From positions 52,537-116,536 of the forward strand of contig NZ_JAEVHL010000001.1 of assembly GCF_016803395.1 (NCBI RefSeq): a DNA stretch of 64,000 nt, in the 5' to 3' direction. The notes beneath the pieces are model-generated. The model was not told where the DNA came from and searched no databases. It saw only the letters and a list, made by a program, of their open reading frames with translations. Positions 45,023-53,947 of this stretch are shown here, in pieces (within the stretch, counting starts at the first letter, position 1; the number at the start of each line of letters is the position of its first letter). The stretch is from Micromonospora tarensis (lineage in GTDB: Bacteria > Actinomycetota > Actinomycetes > Mycobacteriales > Micromonosporaceae). A program made the translations under genes and the position numbers.

Positions 45023-46024
45023 ATGCCGAAGAAGCGCACACCTCGTCAGCGACGCGCCGCTCAGCAGCGGACCCGTCTGCAGCAGCGGTTGGAGGTTGCC
45101 CGGCAGGAGCGGTTCCATGAGCAGCACGCCAGTCTTGTTCTCGAGCGGTCGGGAGACCCTCGGTTCGTGCAGCGCGTCACCGGCCCGGACGGCACCGTAA
45201 GTCTGACGTGGGATGCCGCGTCAAAGGCCGGCACGCAACTGCGTGACGGCTTTCAGGCTCAGTTCGAGGCGTTTCGGGCGAAGTTCGGCCGTGAACCCGG
45301 GCCGACAGACCCGGTGTTCTTCGACCCGGATGCTGACGAGCCGACGCCGTTGGGCCAGCGGAACCTCGACGAAATGATGGTCCAGTTACTGCAAGCCGCA
45401 GAAGACAGCGGAGCTGACGCGGCCCCCATACATGCATGGCGCGAGGTCGGTTACCTCGTGACGCAGGAGAACCAGCATCTGTTCAGCGCGGCTGACATTC
45501 AGGCGTACGCCGCCGCGGTCGCCCGACACAGCGGCGAAGCCGTCGATGAGGACGACGACCTCGACTTCGGCGCAACGGTCGACCTGTCAGCCGACGGGCT
45601 TCGAGACCTGATCGACGAAACGATCACCAGCGGGATGGAGGAGCCTGCCTGGCGACTGGCCGAAGCCCTCGACCACACCGGCGACTCCGATGAGGCCGGC
45701 CTCGCTGGTGCCGCTTTGGTCTCCGTTCTGATGGCGTGGCTGATCGGCGCCAAGGAGGCAGCCGCATCTGACCTTGCCGGCCCCGCCATGCAGTGGATCC
45801 GTGAGCACCTGGACGACGAACCCGCCGACCAGGCGTTCCAGCTCGCCGGCCTGTTGGGCAGCCCGCTGGCACCGAACCTGACGATGGAGGAAGCCCTCGA
45901 CCGGCTGGGCGACGCGTTCCTGCCGGCGCTGGTGTGGCTCGTAGCCGGCATGGTGGCAACCGCGGCTGATGGACACATCGAATGGCTCGTGCAGTTCGAC
46001 CTCGATCTTGACGCGGCGGACTGA
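45023..46024 (+). CDS. Hypothetical protein (333 aa)
   Basis: The ATG at 45023 has a GGGGAGGAG site upstream. The first 40 residues are very basic (MPKKRTPRQRRAAQQRTRLQ) and may bind nucleic acid. The rest is acidic and helical (DEDDDLDFGATVDL; EAAASDLAGPAMQWIREHL). I recognise no domain. It is monocistronic, convergent with the coiled-coil/membrane gene pair. Confidence 0.55.
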   Translation: MPKKRTPRQRRAAQQRTRLQQRLEVARQERFHEQHASLVLERSGDPRFVQRVTGPDGTVSLTWDAASKAGTQLRDGFQAQFEAFRAKFGREPGPTDPVFFDPDADEPTPLGQRNLDEMMVQLLQAAEDSGADAAPIHAWREVGYLVTQENQHLFSAADIQAYAAAVARHSGEAVDEDDDLDFGATVDLSADGLRDLIDETITSGMEEPAWRLAEALDHTGDSDEAGLAGAALVSVLMAWLIGAKEAAASDLAGPAMQWIREHLDDEPADQAFQLAGLLGSPLAPNLTMEEALDRLGDAFLPALVWLVAGMVATAADGHIEWLVQFDLDLDAAD

Positions 46025-46207
46025 CGGCCTGTTATCGGAGCCTGCGCCGTCCGCCCACCTGCTGCAGAACACTGCAGGGTCCGCGCGGCCCCTTGCTCGC
46101 CATCAGTCGGCGACCCACCGCCAGAACTGTCGCTGACCATCCGCGCGATGACCTCGGGACCCGGCTACGGCCGCATTCGACAGCTTCAACACTGCCAGAT
46201 TCTTCCG

Positions 46208-47191
46208 CTAGTACCGAGTTTTGCGGAGGTCCTCGGTGAGACTGCGGTGCCAGGCTCTGCGATCCTCGTCGTCGCCGGGTGGGGGCCCGAGGGCGACGAC
46301 CGGGTCCTTCACCGCGTAGATGATGCGGTACATCAGCAACGACACTGCTGTGTCGAGCCAGCGCTGGGTGTCAGTGGCGGATGGCTGGTGGCCGAGCACG
46401 ATCGTGAACCATGACGGTAGAAGCGCCGCGTCCGCGATCGCCGTGGACAGGCGTTCCCGCAGCTTGCTCTGCAGGGTGGCGCGGGCCGCCTCGCCGGTCA
46501 TCACTTTCGGCCCGTGCACTGCCCGCCGCTCGTCGTCGTTCTGCAGCGCTTGACCCGCCTGCTCGGCGGCTTCGGTCGTGGCGGTCAGCTGCGCCCTGGC
46601 CGTGTTCCATCCCTGGTGAGCGGCGCGGAAAGCGGCCCCGGCCTGGCGGTGCTCAGCGCTGTTGCGTGCAGTTGTGGCCAACGTCGCGCTGTGTCGCAAC
46701 GCGTCCTCGCCACTGGAACGGATGCGCTGCCTGAGCCGACCGAGTGCCTCGACCTGGCGCTCGTAGATCGCTCGATCGTGGGGCGAAAGAAGTACTGATG
46801 CGGATTGCCGGCCGCGCAGCGCGCGCTCGGCGAGGTCCCGCATGGCCTTGTCGGCGTGGTCGATGTCCACAGGGGTGATGTTCTGCTCGGCGCGGACCCG
46901 CCGTTCGAGCCACCCGATCGTGGCGGTCAGCGACTTCACGGCGGCCTCGACCTCGGCGACGTCGTCGGCCAATTCCTCACGCAGCCCGTCGTGCGCCTCG
47001 CGCATCTCCTGGGTGGCCTGGTCGAGCCCGTCGAGCCGCTCGTCGTGCAGTCGGACCTGTCCGTCGAGGGACTCGTGCTTCTCCTGCAGCTCATAGACAT
47101 CGTTGGACGTGGAGGACACCTGGCGATTGAGCCGTTCCACGGTGTCGGTCAAGGTCCGCAGGTCCGGCTGCTGGTAGGTGGAGTACGTCAT
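46208..47191 (-). CDS. Coiled-coil hypothetical protein coupled to a membrane protein
   Basis: A 327-residue soluble protein. Residues 10-100 form a long coiled coil (LTDTVERLNRQVSSTSNDVY; LDGQVRLHDERLDGLDQATQ). The C-terminal part is globular with LSTAIADAALLPSWFTIVLG. The ATG at 47191 overlaps the stop of the membrane gene upstream (ATGA). The pair is likely a membrane-associated complex of unknown function. Confidence 0.6.
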   Translation of the reverse strand: MTYSTYQQPDLRTLTDTVERLNRQVSSTSNDVYELQEKHESLDGQVRLHDERLDGLDQATQEMREAHDGLREELADDVAEVEAAVKSLTATIGWLERRVRAEQNITPVDIDHADKAMRDLAERALRGRQSASVLLSPHDRAIYERQVEALGRLRQRIRSSGEDALRHSATLATTARNSAEHRQAGAAFRAAHQGWNTARAQLTATTEAAEQAGQALQNDDERRAVHGPKVMTGEAARATLQSKLRERLSTAIADAALLPSWFTIVLGHQPSATDTQRWLDTAVSLLMYRIIYAVKDPVVALGPPPGDDEDRRAWHRSLTEDLRKTRY

Positions 47192-47745
47192 TTCCTGTCC
47201 TCCGCCTCGGTGCCGTCGTGCAGCCAGCAAGCCAGCGCCGCCACCAGCAGCGGCAACAGTGCCATCAGCCAGATCGCTGACACCACCCGAAGCACCGCGA
47301 CGACCACCAACGCGGCGCCGGCCACCATGATGAGCGCGCTGACGGCCCGGCTGCGGTGTCCAAGGCGCTGGGCGCGCGGCTCGCTCAGCGTGATGACACC
47401 GGCCAGCAGACACACCACGATGACCGGCACCAGGTACCAACGGCTGAACCGGCCGTCCACGACGAGCCCGCCCATGACGAGCATCGCCGTAAGCGCAGCT
47501 GCGCCGCCGACGTAGACGACGCGGCTACTGATCCGCCTGCGCTGCTCGTCGATCAACACCGGGATCCGCGCCTCGAAGTCCAGCAGTTGCGTCGTGGCGG
47601 CGAAAACTTCCGCCCGCTGCGAGCGGTACGCGGTCGTCCCGGACTCCGTCGCTGCAAGCTCTTCGTGGCTCGTACGCAGCACCTGGTGGAGCCGCTCCGC
47701 TTCATCATGATGATCCAGATCCGGTCTGCCCACAGGCTGCACCAC
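47188..47745 (-). CDS. Four-helix membrane protein with cytoplasmic coiled coil
   Basis: A 185-residue protein. The first 75 residues are helical and charged (EAERLHQVLRTSHEELAATE), then four transmembrane helices follow (around 78-95, 103-120, 132-150 and 155-175). It is the first gene of a two-gene unit with 46208-47191. No family was recognised. Confidence 0.6.
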   Translation of the reverse strand: MVQPVGRPDLDHHDEAERLHQVLRTSHEELAATESGTTAYRSQRAEVFAATTQLLDFEARIPVLIDEQRRRISSRVVYVGGAAALTAMLVMGGLVVDGRFSRWYLVPVIVVCLLAGVITLSEPRAQRLGHRSRAVSALIMVAGAALVVVAVLRVVSAIWLMALLPLLVAALACWLHDGTEAEDRK

Positions 47746-47917
47746 CTTCGTCGATCACCGCCAAGGCCGGACGTGCGACTTCGGTCGATGTCACTCTAGG
47801 CGGTGACGCCGACACTTATCGACATGTTGATCAACGCTCTGCTGCCGCCGTCCCGTCGACCGCCGCTGAATCCAGCACGGGGCGGACCTGATCGACCGCC
47901 CGGTGCCGGCGGTTCGG

Positions 47918-48019
47918 CTAAGAGCGGGACCACACCCGGATTGGCTCGCGGGCGGTGGCCGTCACGTGTAGTTCGTCGGTGAGCTGGTCGAGAAGGTCGG
48001 TGGCGGCAGCGGTCAACAT
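47918..48019 (-). CDS. Very small coupled protein (33 aa)
   Basis: A 33-codon frame starting at an ATG that overlaps the previous stop (ATGTTGA), reading MLTAAATDLLDQLTDELHVT. The amphipathic helix and tight coupling make translation plausible. Third in a mini-operon after the HD-domain gene and a 76-residue gene. Confidence 0.35.
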   Translation of the reverse strand: MLTAAATDLLDQLTDELHVTATAREPIRVWSRS

Positions 48020-48243
48020 GGCCCGGTGACGGCGTGGGTGAGGGCGGCCAGGCTGCCATCGAGGCTGTTTGCCATGCCGGTAGGGAGATGGGGTCGGGTG
48101 GCGTTGCGGGCGGCCTGGAAGTGCGGCATGAGGCGCCGCAACGCGGGGCGCGCGGCGAAGAACGTGGCGGTGTCCCCGCTGGCGTGGGCGCGTCGGACCA
48201 GCGACCCGAAGGCGATGATCGTGTCAGCGGTGGAGATGGGCAC
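48013..48243 (-). CDS. Small hypothetical protein in the HD-domain mini-operon
   Basis: A 76-residue helical protein (TIIAFGSLVRRAHASGDTAT; ALRRLMPHFQAARNATRPHL). The GTG start at 48243 overlaps the TAG stop of the HD-domain gene, so it is translationally coupled. No family was recognised; the helical make-up suggests a partner or regulator. Confidence 0.45.
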   Translation of the reverse strand: MPISTADTIIAFGSLVRRAHASGDTATFFAARPALRRLMPHFQAARNATRPHLPTGMANSLDGSLAALTHAVTGPC

Positions 48244-48584
48244 TACATCCCGGTCGCTGTGTCGACCGGTGGGTCCGGCGTGTTGAGGGCGAGGTGTTCG
48301 GCGTGCAGGGCGTAGACGATTCGGGTGACCTCGGGTTCGTAGTGGCGGGTTAGGTACACGGGCAGGTCGATCATGGGCGGGGCGAACTCGGGTGCGTCGT
48401 GCAGCAGTGCTGCGGCGACCAGGCGCGGGGGAGTAGAAGGTAAGTGGCGGGCGAGGGTGACGGCGACGCGTACGGCGTGCACGAACGCGGATCGCTCGTC
48501 GATCTTTCGTCCTGCGCACCAGGTGCGGGCGTCGGCAAGTGCGCGCGCGATGTGGGGGTGTCGAGGCGCGGCGAAGACGGTCAT
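48243..48584 (-). CDS. Small HD-domain protein
   Basis: A 113-residue protein with RSAFVHAVRVAVTLARHL and LVAAALLHDAPEFAPPM: the H...HD pattern of HD-superfamily phosphohydrolases. A further conserved Asp is not certain (VTRIVYALHAEH). It is shorter than most HD enzymes. The ATG at 48584 has GGAGG 8 bases upstream. First gene of a three-gene mini-operon. Nucleotide or oligoribonucleotide hydrolysis is possible. Confidence 0.6.
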   Translation of the reverse strand: MTVFAAPRHPHIARALADARTWCAGRKIDERSAFVHAVRVAVTLARHLPSTPPRLVAAALLHDAPEFAPPMIDLPVYLTRHYEPEVTRIVYALHAEHLALNTPDPPVDTATGM

Positions 48585-48610
48585 GGATGGGGCCTCCATG
48601 TGCTCGTAGC

Positions 48611-49071
48611 ATGACGGGTATGCAGGGTGGTCCGCTGCCGCGGTGGGAGGCCGACACGTGTGTCGTGTGTCCGGCGGAGGTGTTGGGCCCTGGACAGTTC
48701 GATGTGATCGACCGTCCGGGACCGCAGTACGCCTACAACCCGGCCGCCGGGTGGCGGGTGGGACCGGCTGGACAGCCGGTGTGTGTGCACCCGTACCGAG
48801 TGGGAATGCCGTCGGGTCGCTACGTTTCGGCCGGTGATCCGCTGCCGGACCTCGAGGCGCGGCGCCCGGAGCCGACCGCGCAGGCGTTAGAGCTGCGACC
48901 GAGCTGGAGGACCTGGAGGGGTGGCTGGTCGCCACGCTACGGGTCGTCTCAACCGAAGGGCTGTTCGCGGCGGTGGCGCGGGCCGAACGCCAGGCTGGAG
49001 AGCGGTTCGCACCCGGCGCGGTGGTGCAGGCGCTGCGCCGGGTGCTCTCCGCCGAACTCGCGGACCGGTGA
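48611..49071 (+). pseudogene. Hypothetical protein with apparent frameshift
   Basis: Frame one (48611 to about 48893) reads DTCVVCPAEVLGPGQFDVID and PYRVGMPSGRYVSAGDPLPD. The continuation in the next frame reads TELEDLEGWLVATLRVVSTE and ends SAELADR at 49071. One missing G in CTG/GCG at about 48894 explains the break. The repaired protein of about 153 residues has a CxxC pair near the N-terminus. Function unknown. It may be an assembly indel. Confidence 0.45.
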
Positions 49072-49332
49072 CCTCGATCGAGGGTCAGGCGGTAGCCGTT
49101 GTTGCCGTGCGGGCCAGGTCACGACGGCGTGGCCACGAGGCGGGGCGATCAACCCAGTCGCGCCACCGCAAGGGCTGATGAGGGCGGCCACGGGTGAGGC
49201 CGCCCTGACCGTCGGCGGCTACGCATTGAGCGCATCTGACTGCGACACCGGTGCGCCTTGGCGGGGAGCGCCTCATGACGATCGGCGTGCGGTTGCCGTT
49301 CGGCCTCGGGCGGGCAGGCAACGCGCAGCCGC

Positions 49333-49850
49333 TCACGGCTCGCCGAAATAGCCCTCTTCCTCACCGAGTAGCAGCGGCACGTCGTACACCGATACCCCTG
49401 GCAGCGCCCGAACGTAGCGGACGCGGTGGCGCCACCGCTGGTGCTCGAACGCCACGTCAGCTTCGATCTCCACGACCACGTTCGGCTCGACCTGCATGTA
49501 CCGCAGCGGCTCCGGCCGCTCCAACTGTCCGGACCAGGATGCGGGCAGCGGCTCCGGCCAGGGGTGCAGCACTGGGGCACCGCGGCGTTGCGCCGCCCGC
49601 AGGGGCGACAGCATCCCCGCCGAGCTCCTCGCGCTGCTCGCCGCTGAGCGGGTTGGTGCGGCCGGTGTACCGCAGCCGCCCTCGCCGGTCGCGCCGGCCA
49701 AGCAGCACGGTGTTCGGGTGGCGGAGGCTGCCCGTCACCGCGCCGGCGACCGCTTCGGTGGTGATCCGGGTGCGGTACTTCCTCCAGCCTCTCCTGCCGG
49801 GTTCGTAGCGGCCGGTCAACCGTTTGGTCACCACCCGCTTGTGTACACCC
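49333..49850 (-). pseudogene. ATP-dependent DNA ligase, 3' remnant with frameshift
   Basis: From about 49850 downward the - strand reads VTKRLTGRYEPGRRGW (motif IV region), then RITTEAVAGAVTGSL and TVLLGRRDRRGRLRYTGRT. After an apparent one-base insertion in a G run near 49612, it continues LHPWPEPLPASWSG and PNVVVEIEADVAFEHQRWRH, the ligase OB-domain end. The catalytic N-terminus is absent. It is a different ligase from the one at 34783-35814. Confidence 0.55.
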
Positions 49851-49859
49851 AGTCAGTGA

Positions 49860-50069
49860 CCGGCATCATCACGGGCCGAGATCGACGTCGCCACCATCAC
49901 GAGCCTGCGCCACGACAACGCCCGACTACGGCGCGACAACCACAATCCTGCGGCGAACCTGGAAGTGGCGATCGCGAACATCCAGCAACTCACCCTCGAA
50001 GTCCACCAGCTGCGCGAAGCACTCGACCACGCCCGCAACGTCACTCGCCTGCCTCGCCCACCACGCTGA
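49860..50069 (+). pseudogene. TnpC/DUF6262-like C-terminal remnant
   Basis: An open frame without a start reads ITSLRHDNARLRRDN, then LEVAIANIQQLTLEVHQLRE and a final VTRLPRPPR. This coiled-coil tail resembles the end of TnpC-like proteins that accompany Tn554-type recombinases. It starts directly beside the 5' broken end of the ligase remnant, suggesting an insertion or deletion junction near 49855. The family call is from pattern memory. Confidence 0.4.
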
Positions 50070-50282
50070 CCGAAGCCGACCAACTTATTTCTCCGCTTGG
50101 CCGACTCAAAGGATGTCGCTGGCGACGAACTGCTGGAGGTGATCAGCGCACGGGCCGCTCAGCGACTCCCCGTAGACCCCGATGGCGACGGCGTTGGATG
50201 AGCCGACGCAAGCATCTGTCGAGTTGCGCGTGTTGCCGTCGGACATCGTGGCAGGGCTCAGAGTATCAAGAGCTCCACCAAG

Positions 50283-51080
50283 CTATTGAAAAAAGGCCTT
50301 ACCGCCGAACTCGCCATGCAGTCGGTGGCCCAACTCGTCGGCCAGCCCTGTCATGACTTGAACCGCGAGCATCAGATGCACTGCTTGGAAGTTTCGGCCA
50401 AACACCGGGATGGAGGCCCAGACTGTACTATCTGCATAGTAGATCCTGCCGATAGGCAGTCGGTTTGTGACTTCAGATAACTGCGCGTACAGCTTCTCTG
50501 TTGATGCTACCTCGGTTAAAACTGGCGAAAAAACGTCGACCAGTGGCGGATTGTCACGCACGCGCACGAATACCATTGCGGAACCGGAATGAATGTTGAT
50601 GTCGCCATCGGCGTCCATCGGAACTTGCTCTGGCGTGGTCTTGAGCATAGTCGCCACGACGGCGAGCGCACTGTCGCGCAATGCAACACCTATCTCGCGA
50701 TCTTCAGTTTGCTTGTCAGCGTCTCCGCTTTGCGCAATATGCCCGGATCCGGAGGCCGCAAGTCCACTTTGTGCGCTTGCTGCAGACACAACATCCATGG
50801 CATCACGTATCGCCACCCATAGCTGACGGAACTCACTCTGCTCGCCACCGAGCGCTTCCACGACGAGTTCGAGCGGGCCCCAACGTGGCAGCCGAACACA
50901 TCGAAGCACTGCGTGCACGGTCGTGTGCGTGATTGCCCCGCCCGTCCGCCGGGCTAGCTCGCGGGTGCTCGGCTCCCCGTTCAGGCGGTGAAGGCGCTTC
51001 ACCTTGGCGCGTAGGTCTCCTACGAGGTCGTCGATGGAGGGAAGGTCGAGGGACATCCACATCACTCTACGGCCGTTCAT
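50283..51080 (-). CDS. XRE-type HTH protein with chaperone-like (CesT/YbjN-type) C-terminal domain
   Basis: A 265-residue protein. The N-terminal 80 residues carry a helix-turn-helix (STRELARRTGGAITHTTVHA). A linker is followed by a 130-residue alpha/beta domain (MVFVRVRDNPPLVDVFSPVL; IYYADSTVWASIPVFG), similar in layout to type III chaperone-like or YbjN folds found in actinomycetes. DNA is less GC-rich than most neighbours. GTG/ATG choices at the start are ambiguous. Confidence 0.55.
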   Translation of the reverse strand: MNGRRVMWMSLDLPSIDDLVGDLRAKVKRLHRLNGEPSTRELARRTGGAITHTTVHAVLRCVRLPRWGPLELVVEALGGEQSEFRQLWVAIRDAMDVVSAASAQSGLAASGSGHIAQSGDADKQTEDREIGVALRDSALAVVATMLKTTPEQVPMDADGDINIHSGSAMVFVRVRDNPPLVDVFSPVLTEVASTEKLYAQLSEVTNRLPIGRIYYADSTVWASIPVFGRNFQAVHLMLAVQVMTGLADELGHRLHGEFGGKAFFQ

Positions 51081-51305
51081 GACTGCTGAGCAAACAAGTC
51101 ATCCCCTGGTCCACTTCACTGTCAAAGGACGTAAGCGGCGGTAAAGATTCGTCAGACCCCGTTTTCGATCGTCCGGATAAGTTGCGCGGCGTCAGACCTC
51201 TTTTACGAGGTACCAGGATTGGGTTCAGTCCGTGAGCGGCTCCTACCTGACACGGTCGTCCGCTCAACATATGCTTGCCCCTTGGCGCCGAGGAGGTCCT
51301 TAGTG

Positions 51306-51446
51306 ATGGAGCTTGTGAACTTCGCGGTTCTGCTGGCTACCGCGCCAATGTGGATTCTTGCTGGTGTGTACGTCTGGTCTCGGGACAATGCTCGCCGAAC
51401 CCGGGCATTCCAGTTGCTGAAGTTGCTTCTTCGGCGCCAGCCCTGA
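51306..51446 (+). CDS. Small single-pass membrane protein (46 aa)
   Basis: The ATG at 51306 follows a perfect AGGAGG by 9 bases (51291-51296); the GTG at 51303 is the alternative. The product MELVNFAVLLATAPMWILAG then VYVWSRDNARR has one transmembrane helix and a basic tail. The strong signal supports a real gene despite its size. Function unknown. Confidence 0.5.
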   Translation: MELVNFAVLLATAPMWILAGVYVWSRDNARRTRAFQLLKLLLRRQP

Positions 51447-51765
51447 CTTCCTCCGACGGGTAGCCCTTGCGCAGGAACAACCATCTCGATGCCTCGGAAC
51501 TCACTAGTCTGCGGCGAAGCGGACGCGGAACCTCACGGATGGACGTAGCCTTCGGTAGGCGAACTCCCAGTCGGCGGCCATGTCACTCGATGCGAGCTCG
51601 TGCCGATGAAGCTGTGCCCTTTCGGGCCCCAGTTCCGTACTCCACAAGGCGGAGCGCCTCGGTCCGCAACCGTTGGCCGATCTTGGTTACGCCCACCTTG
51701 TCCGGTAGCGCTATGGAACTCGACGGGCGCAGCGGTCATAAGTGGATGTGAGGGATAGGGCGGAC
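51447..51765. other. Intergenic region upstream of the ECF sigma gene
   Basis: No supported gene; contains the presumed promoter of the sigma factor operon. Open frames here are shadows without start signals. Confidence 0.3.
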
Positions 51766-52374
51766 ATGACCTGGGCCGACGACGGCGAGTTGTGGCGGCG
51801 GGCACGCCAGGGAGAGGCCGAGTGCTTCGGTGTGCTCTTCGACCGGCACGGGGAGGCCGTCCGGGCTTTCTGTGCCCGCCGAACCGGCTCGAGCGACGCC
51901 GCCGATGATGTGGTCTCCATCGTGTTCCTGGAGGCCTGGCGCCGGCGGGGTGAGGTTGAGTTGGTTGATGGCAACGCCTTGCCGTGGCTGTACGGCATCG
52001 CACGCCGGACCATGCAGCATCGCTGGCGGACCGCGCTGCGGCATCGGCGGGCGCTGGAGCGGCTGACACCCGCGCCGGCCACTCCCGACCATGCCGACGA
52101 GGTCGCCGGCCGGCTCGATGACGAGCGGCACCTGGCCCAGTTGCGGGCGGCCCTCGAGCGACTGAGGCCGCCCGACCGGGACGTGCTGTTGCTCTGCGTC
52201 TGGCAGGGCCTGTCCTACGCCGAGGCGGCGGTAGCGCTCGGCGTACCAGTCGGCACCGTCCGATCGCGGCTGTCCCGGGCGCGGTCCCGGCTCGGGGCCG
52301 GGACAGAAGCCTTGAACACACCCCACGTGGCCTGCCCAAGGACCGCCTCAGCACAGCGACGGGAGATGTCATGA
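51766..52374 (+). CDS. ECF-family RNA polymerase sigma factor
   Basis: A 202-residue sigma-70 family protein. Region 2 includes AECFGVLFDRHGEAVRAFCA and DDVVSIVFLEAWRR. Region 4 includes LRPPDRDVLLLCVWQGLSYA then VALGVPVGTVRSRLSRAR, a typical ECF sigma4 HTH. The ATG at 51766 has AGGG upstream. It is coupled by ATGA to a membrane protein that fits an anti-sigma or effector role. Signal unknown. Confidence 0.85.
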   Translation: MTWADDGELWRRARQGEAECFGVLFDRHGEAVRAFCARRTGSSDAADDVVSIVFLEAWRRRGEVELVDGNALPWLYGIARRTMQHRWRTALRHRRALERLTPAPATPDHADEVAGRLDDERHLAQLRAALERLRPPDRDVLLLCVWQGLSYAEAAVALGVPVGTVRSRLSRARSRLGAGTEALNTPHVACPRTASAQRREMS

Positions 52375-53162
52375 GCGATCTGCGAACCCGCCTGGACCCA
52401 CAGCGCCAGGCCGATATCCGGCGACTGCTAGTTGAGCAGGCAACGCAGACAACTGTGGTGACTCGCCGCCGCCGCCGCATCGCCCTCGCCGGTGCGTTCG
52501 CTGCGGTGGTCGTCACTACCGGCGTCGTTGCGCTCGCCGTCTATCCCGACCCGCCGCCGCCGGCCTATGCCGCCTGGACGGCCGTTCCACAGGCCGCTCC
52601 ACCACTGACCGCTCCGGATGAGGAAGTCGAGAGTTGGGCCTCGAAGTGCAGCGACCTCGGCGTCGGCGGGGTCGGCGTCGGAGGCGTCCCGGCGCGCCCG
52701 GAAGCCGCAGCTCGCCGAGAGGTGCTGGTCGATCGGCGCGGCGGTTTTACCTACTGCGTCGATGTTGCGCTGGGCAGCGGCACCTCCTCGGATCCGCTGA
52801 TCGCCCTGTCCGGCCTGAAGGCCAAGGGATTCAATGGCCTCAACCTCATGCAGTCCACCGTCTCCGACAAACCTTTCGCCAAGCCGCAACGCAGTGCTGT
52901 GTTGGTGCTCGGCGGCATCTCGGAGACATCGCCCGGCGGCATCCAAGCCTTCCAGATGTACGGCCTGAGCGGCCCCGCTGTGACCGGCGTCGACGTTGTA
53001 CTCACGAATGGCCTGCGAGTGACCGCCACGGTGAGAAACGGTGTCTGGGGTGTGTGGTGGCCCAGCGATCGGGGCGATCCCACCGGCTGCAAGCTGCACG
53101 TGCGCACTGCCGCCGGCGTGACGCTCGTCGACCCAGATGCCGTCCGGCTACGGATCCAATGA
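52371..53162 (+). CDS. Membrane protein co-encoded with the ECF sigma factor (anti-sigma-like)
   Basis: A 263-residue protein. The first 36 residues are cytoplasmic and charged, one transmembrane helix follows at about 37-57 (IALAGAFAAVVVTTGVVALA), then a 200-residue external domain rich in G, V and S with two or three cysteines. Actinobacterial sigma factors are often paired with such one-helix proteins (often annotated with no anti-sigma domain). Lacks the zinc-binding HxxxCxxC of ZAS anti-sigmas, so direct sigma binding is unproven. Confidence 0.65.
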   Translation: MSDLRTRLDPQRQADIRRLLVEQATQTTVVTRRRRRIALAGAFAAVVVTTGVVALAVYPDPPPPAYAAWTAVPQAAPPLTAPDEEVESWASKCSDLGVGGVGVGGVPARPEAAARREVLVDRRGGFTYCVDVALGSGTSSDPLIALSGLKAKGFNGLNLMQSTVSDKPFAKPQRSAVLVLGGISETSPGGIQAFQMYGLSGPAVTGVDVVLTNGLRVTATVRNGVWGVWWPSDRGDPTGCKLHVRTAAGVTLVDPDAVRLRIQ

Positions 53163-53426
53163 ACCAACGAGGTTCGCGACCCCTGGAGCTTCCTGGCGTA
53201 ACGTCATCTGCCGCCAGCTCGCCATCGCCGGTTGGCCCAATGAGCCGACCCCAGCGGGATCGAAAATCCGGATCTGCCGCTGACCGCGCGTCCGGCACCG
53301 TCCTGTCGTACCGACGAGCGGGCGCTGCGTTGGTAGGAGGTGCGGGTGCCCACATCTGTCGTGACAGTGCACTCCGCCATCCCGCTTGCCTGCCTGATAC
53401 CTCTTGGCCGGACTCGAGCGACGCTC

Positions 53427-53798
53427 CTATTCGCCCCAGTCGAGTTGATGGCGAGGTACGCCGACGGCCCGGCCGTACTCCACGGCGGCGTCTCTTCCCG
53501 CGCGATCACCTCTGGTGTAGCGGAAAACCTGACCGGGAAAGACGACGACGTGATCATCGCCGACCTCGAAGTCCGCGTACCAGCCTTGATCGCTAGCCAG
53601 GGATTCAGCCAGCGCCGCTGCTACTTCGTCGGCTACATCATCGGGGGCCTCGAAGTCCAGAAAAGTCCAGACACTCGGCTGGTCGGCCGACGTTGAACTT
53701 GATATATCGTGTCGGCCGACTCGGACGACGCGTAGCGAAGGTACACGCACGTCGGCGCCCACGCGAAGGCTCTCGGTTAGTAGTCGTCCACGCAACAT
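53427..53798 (-). CDS. Conserved actinobacterial hypothetical protein
   Basis: A 123-residue protein with FLDFEAPDDVADEVAAALAE, GWYADFEVGDDHVVVFPGQV, FRYTRGDRAGRDAAVEYGR and VGVPRHQLDW. I recognise this as a frequent small standalone protein of actinomycetes (GWYxDF...FRYxRGD...LDW). Function unknown. An overlapping + strand frame (53340-53696) is a shadow. Confidence 0.6.
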   Translation of the reverse strand: MLRGRLLTESLRVGADVRVPSLRVVRVGRHDISSSTSADQPSVWTFLDFEAPDDVADEVAAALAESLASDQGWYADFEVGDDHVVVFPGQVFRYTRGDRAGRDAAVEYGRAVGVPRHQLDWGE

Positions 53799-53947
53799 CA
53801 GACGACCTTCTCATGAGGACGGGCTCACGGGAACACTCTCATGGCCGCTAAGCGGTCGTGACCGAGGTGAGGGCGGCGTCGTCGCCAGCACGCGCATGTG
53901 CCGAGAAGTGGATGTCTGGGCGAGTTCTTCGTGATCAAATCGAACTC

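Noticed and set aside
53340..53696. 118-codon + strand gene
   Set aside because: It overlaps the - strand gene 53427-53798, which carries a recognised conserved pattern; the + frame does not.
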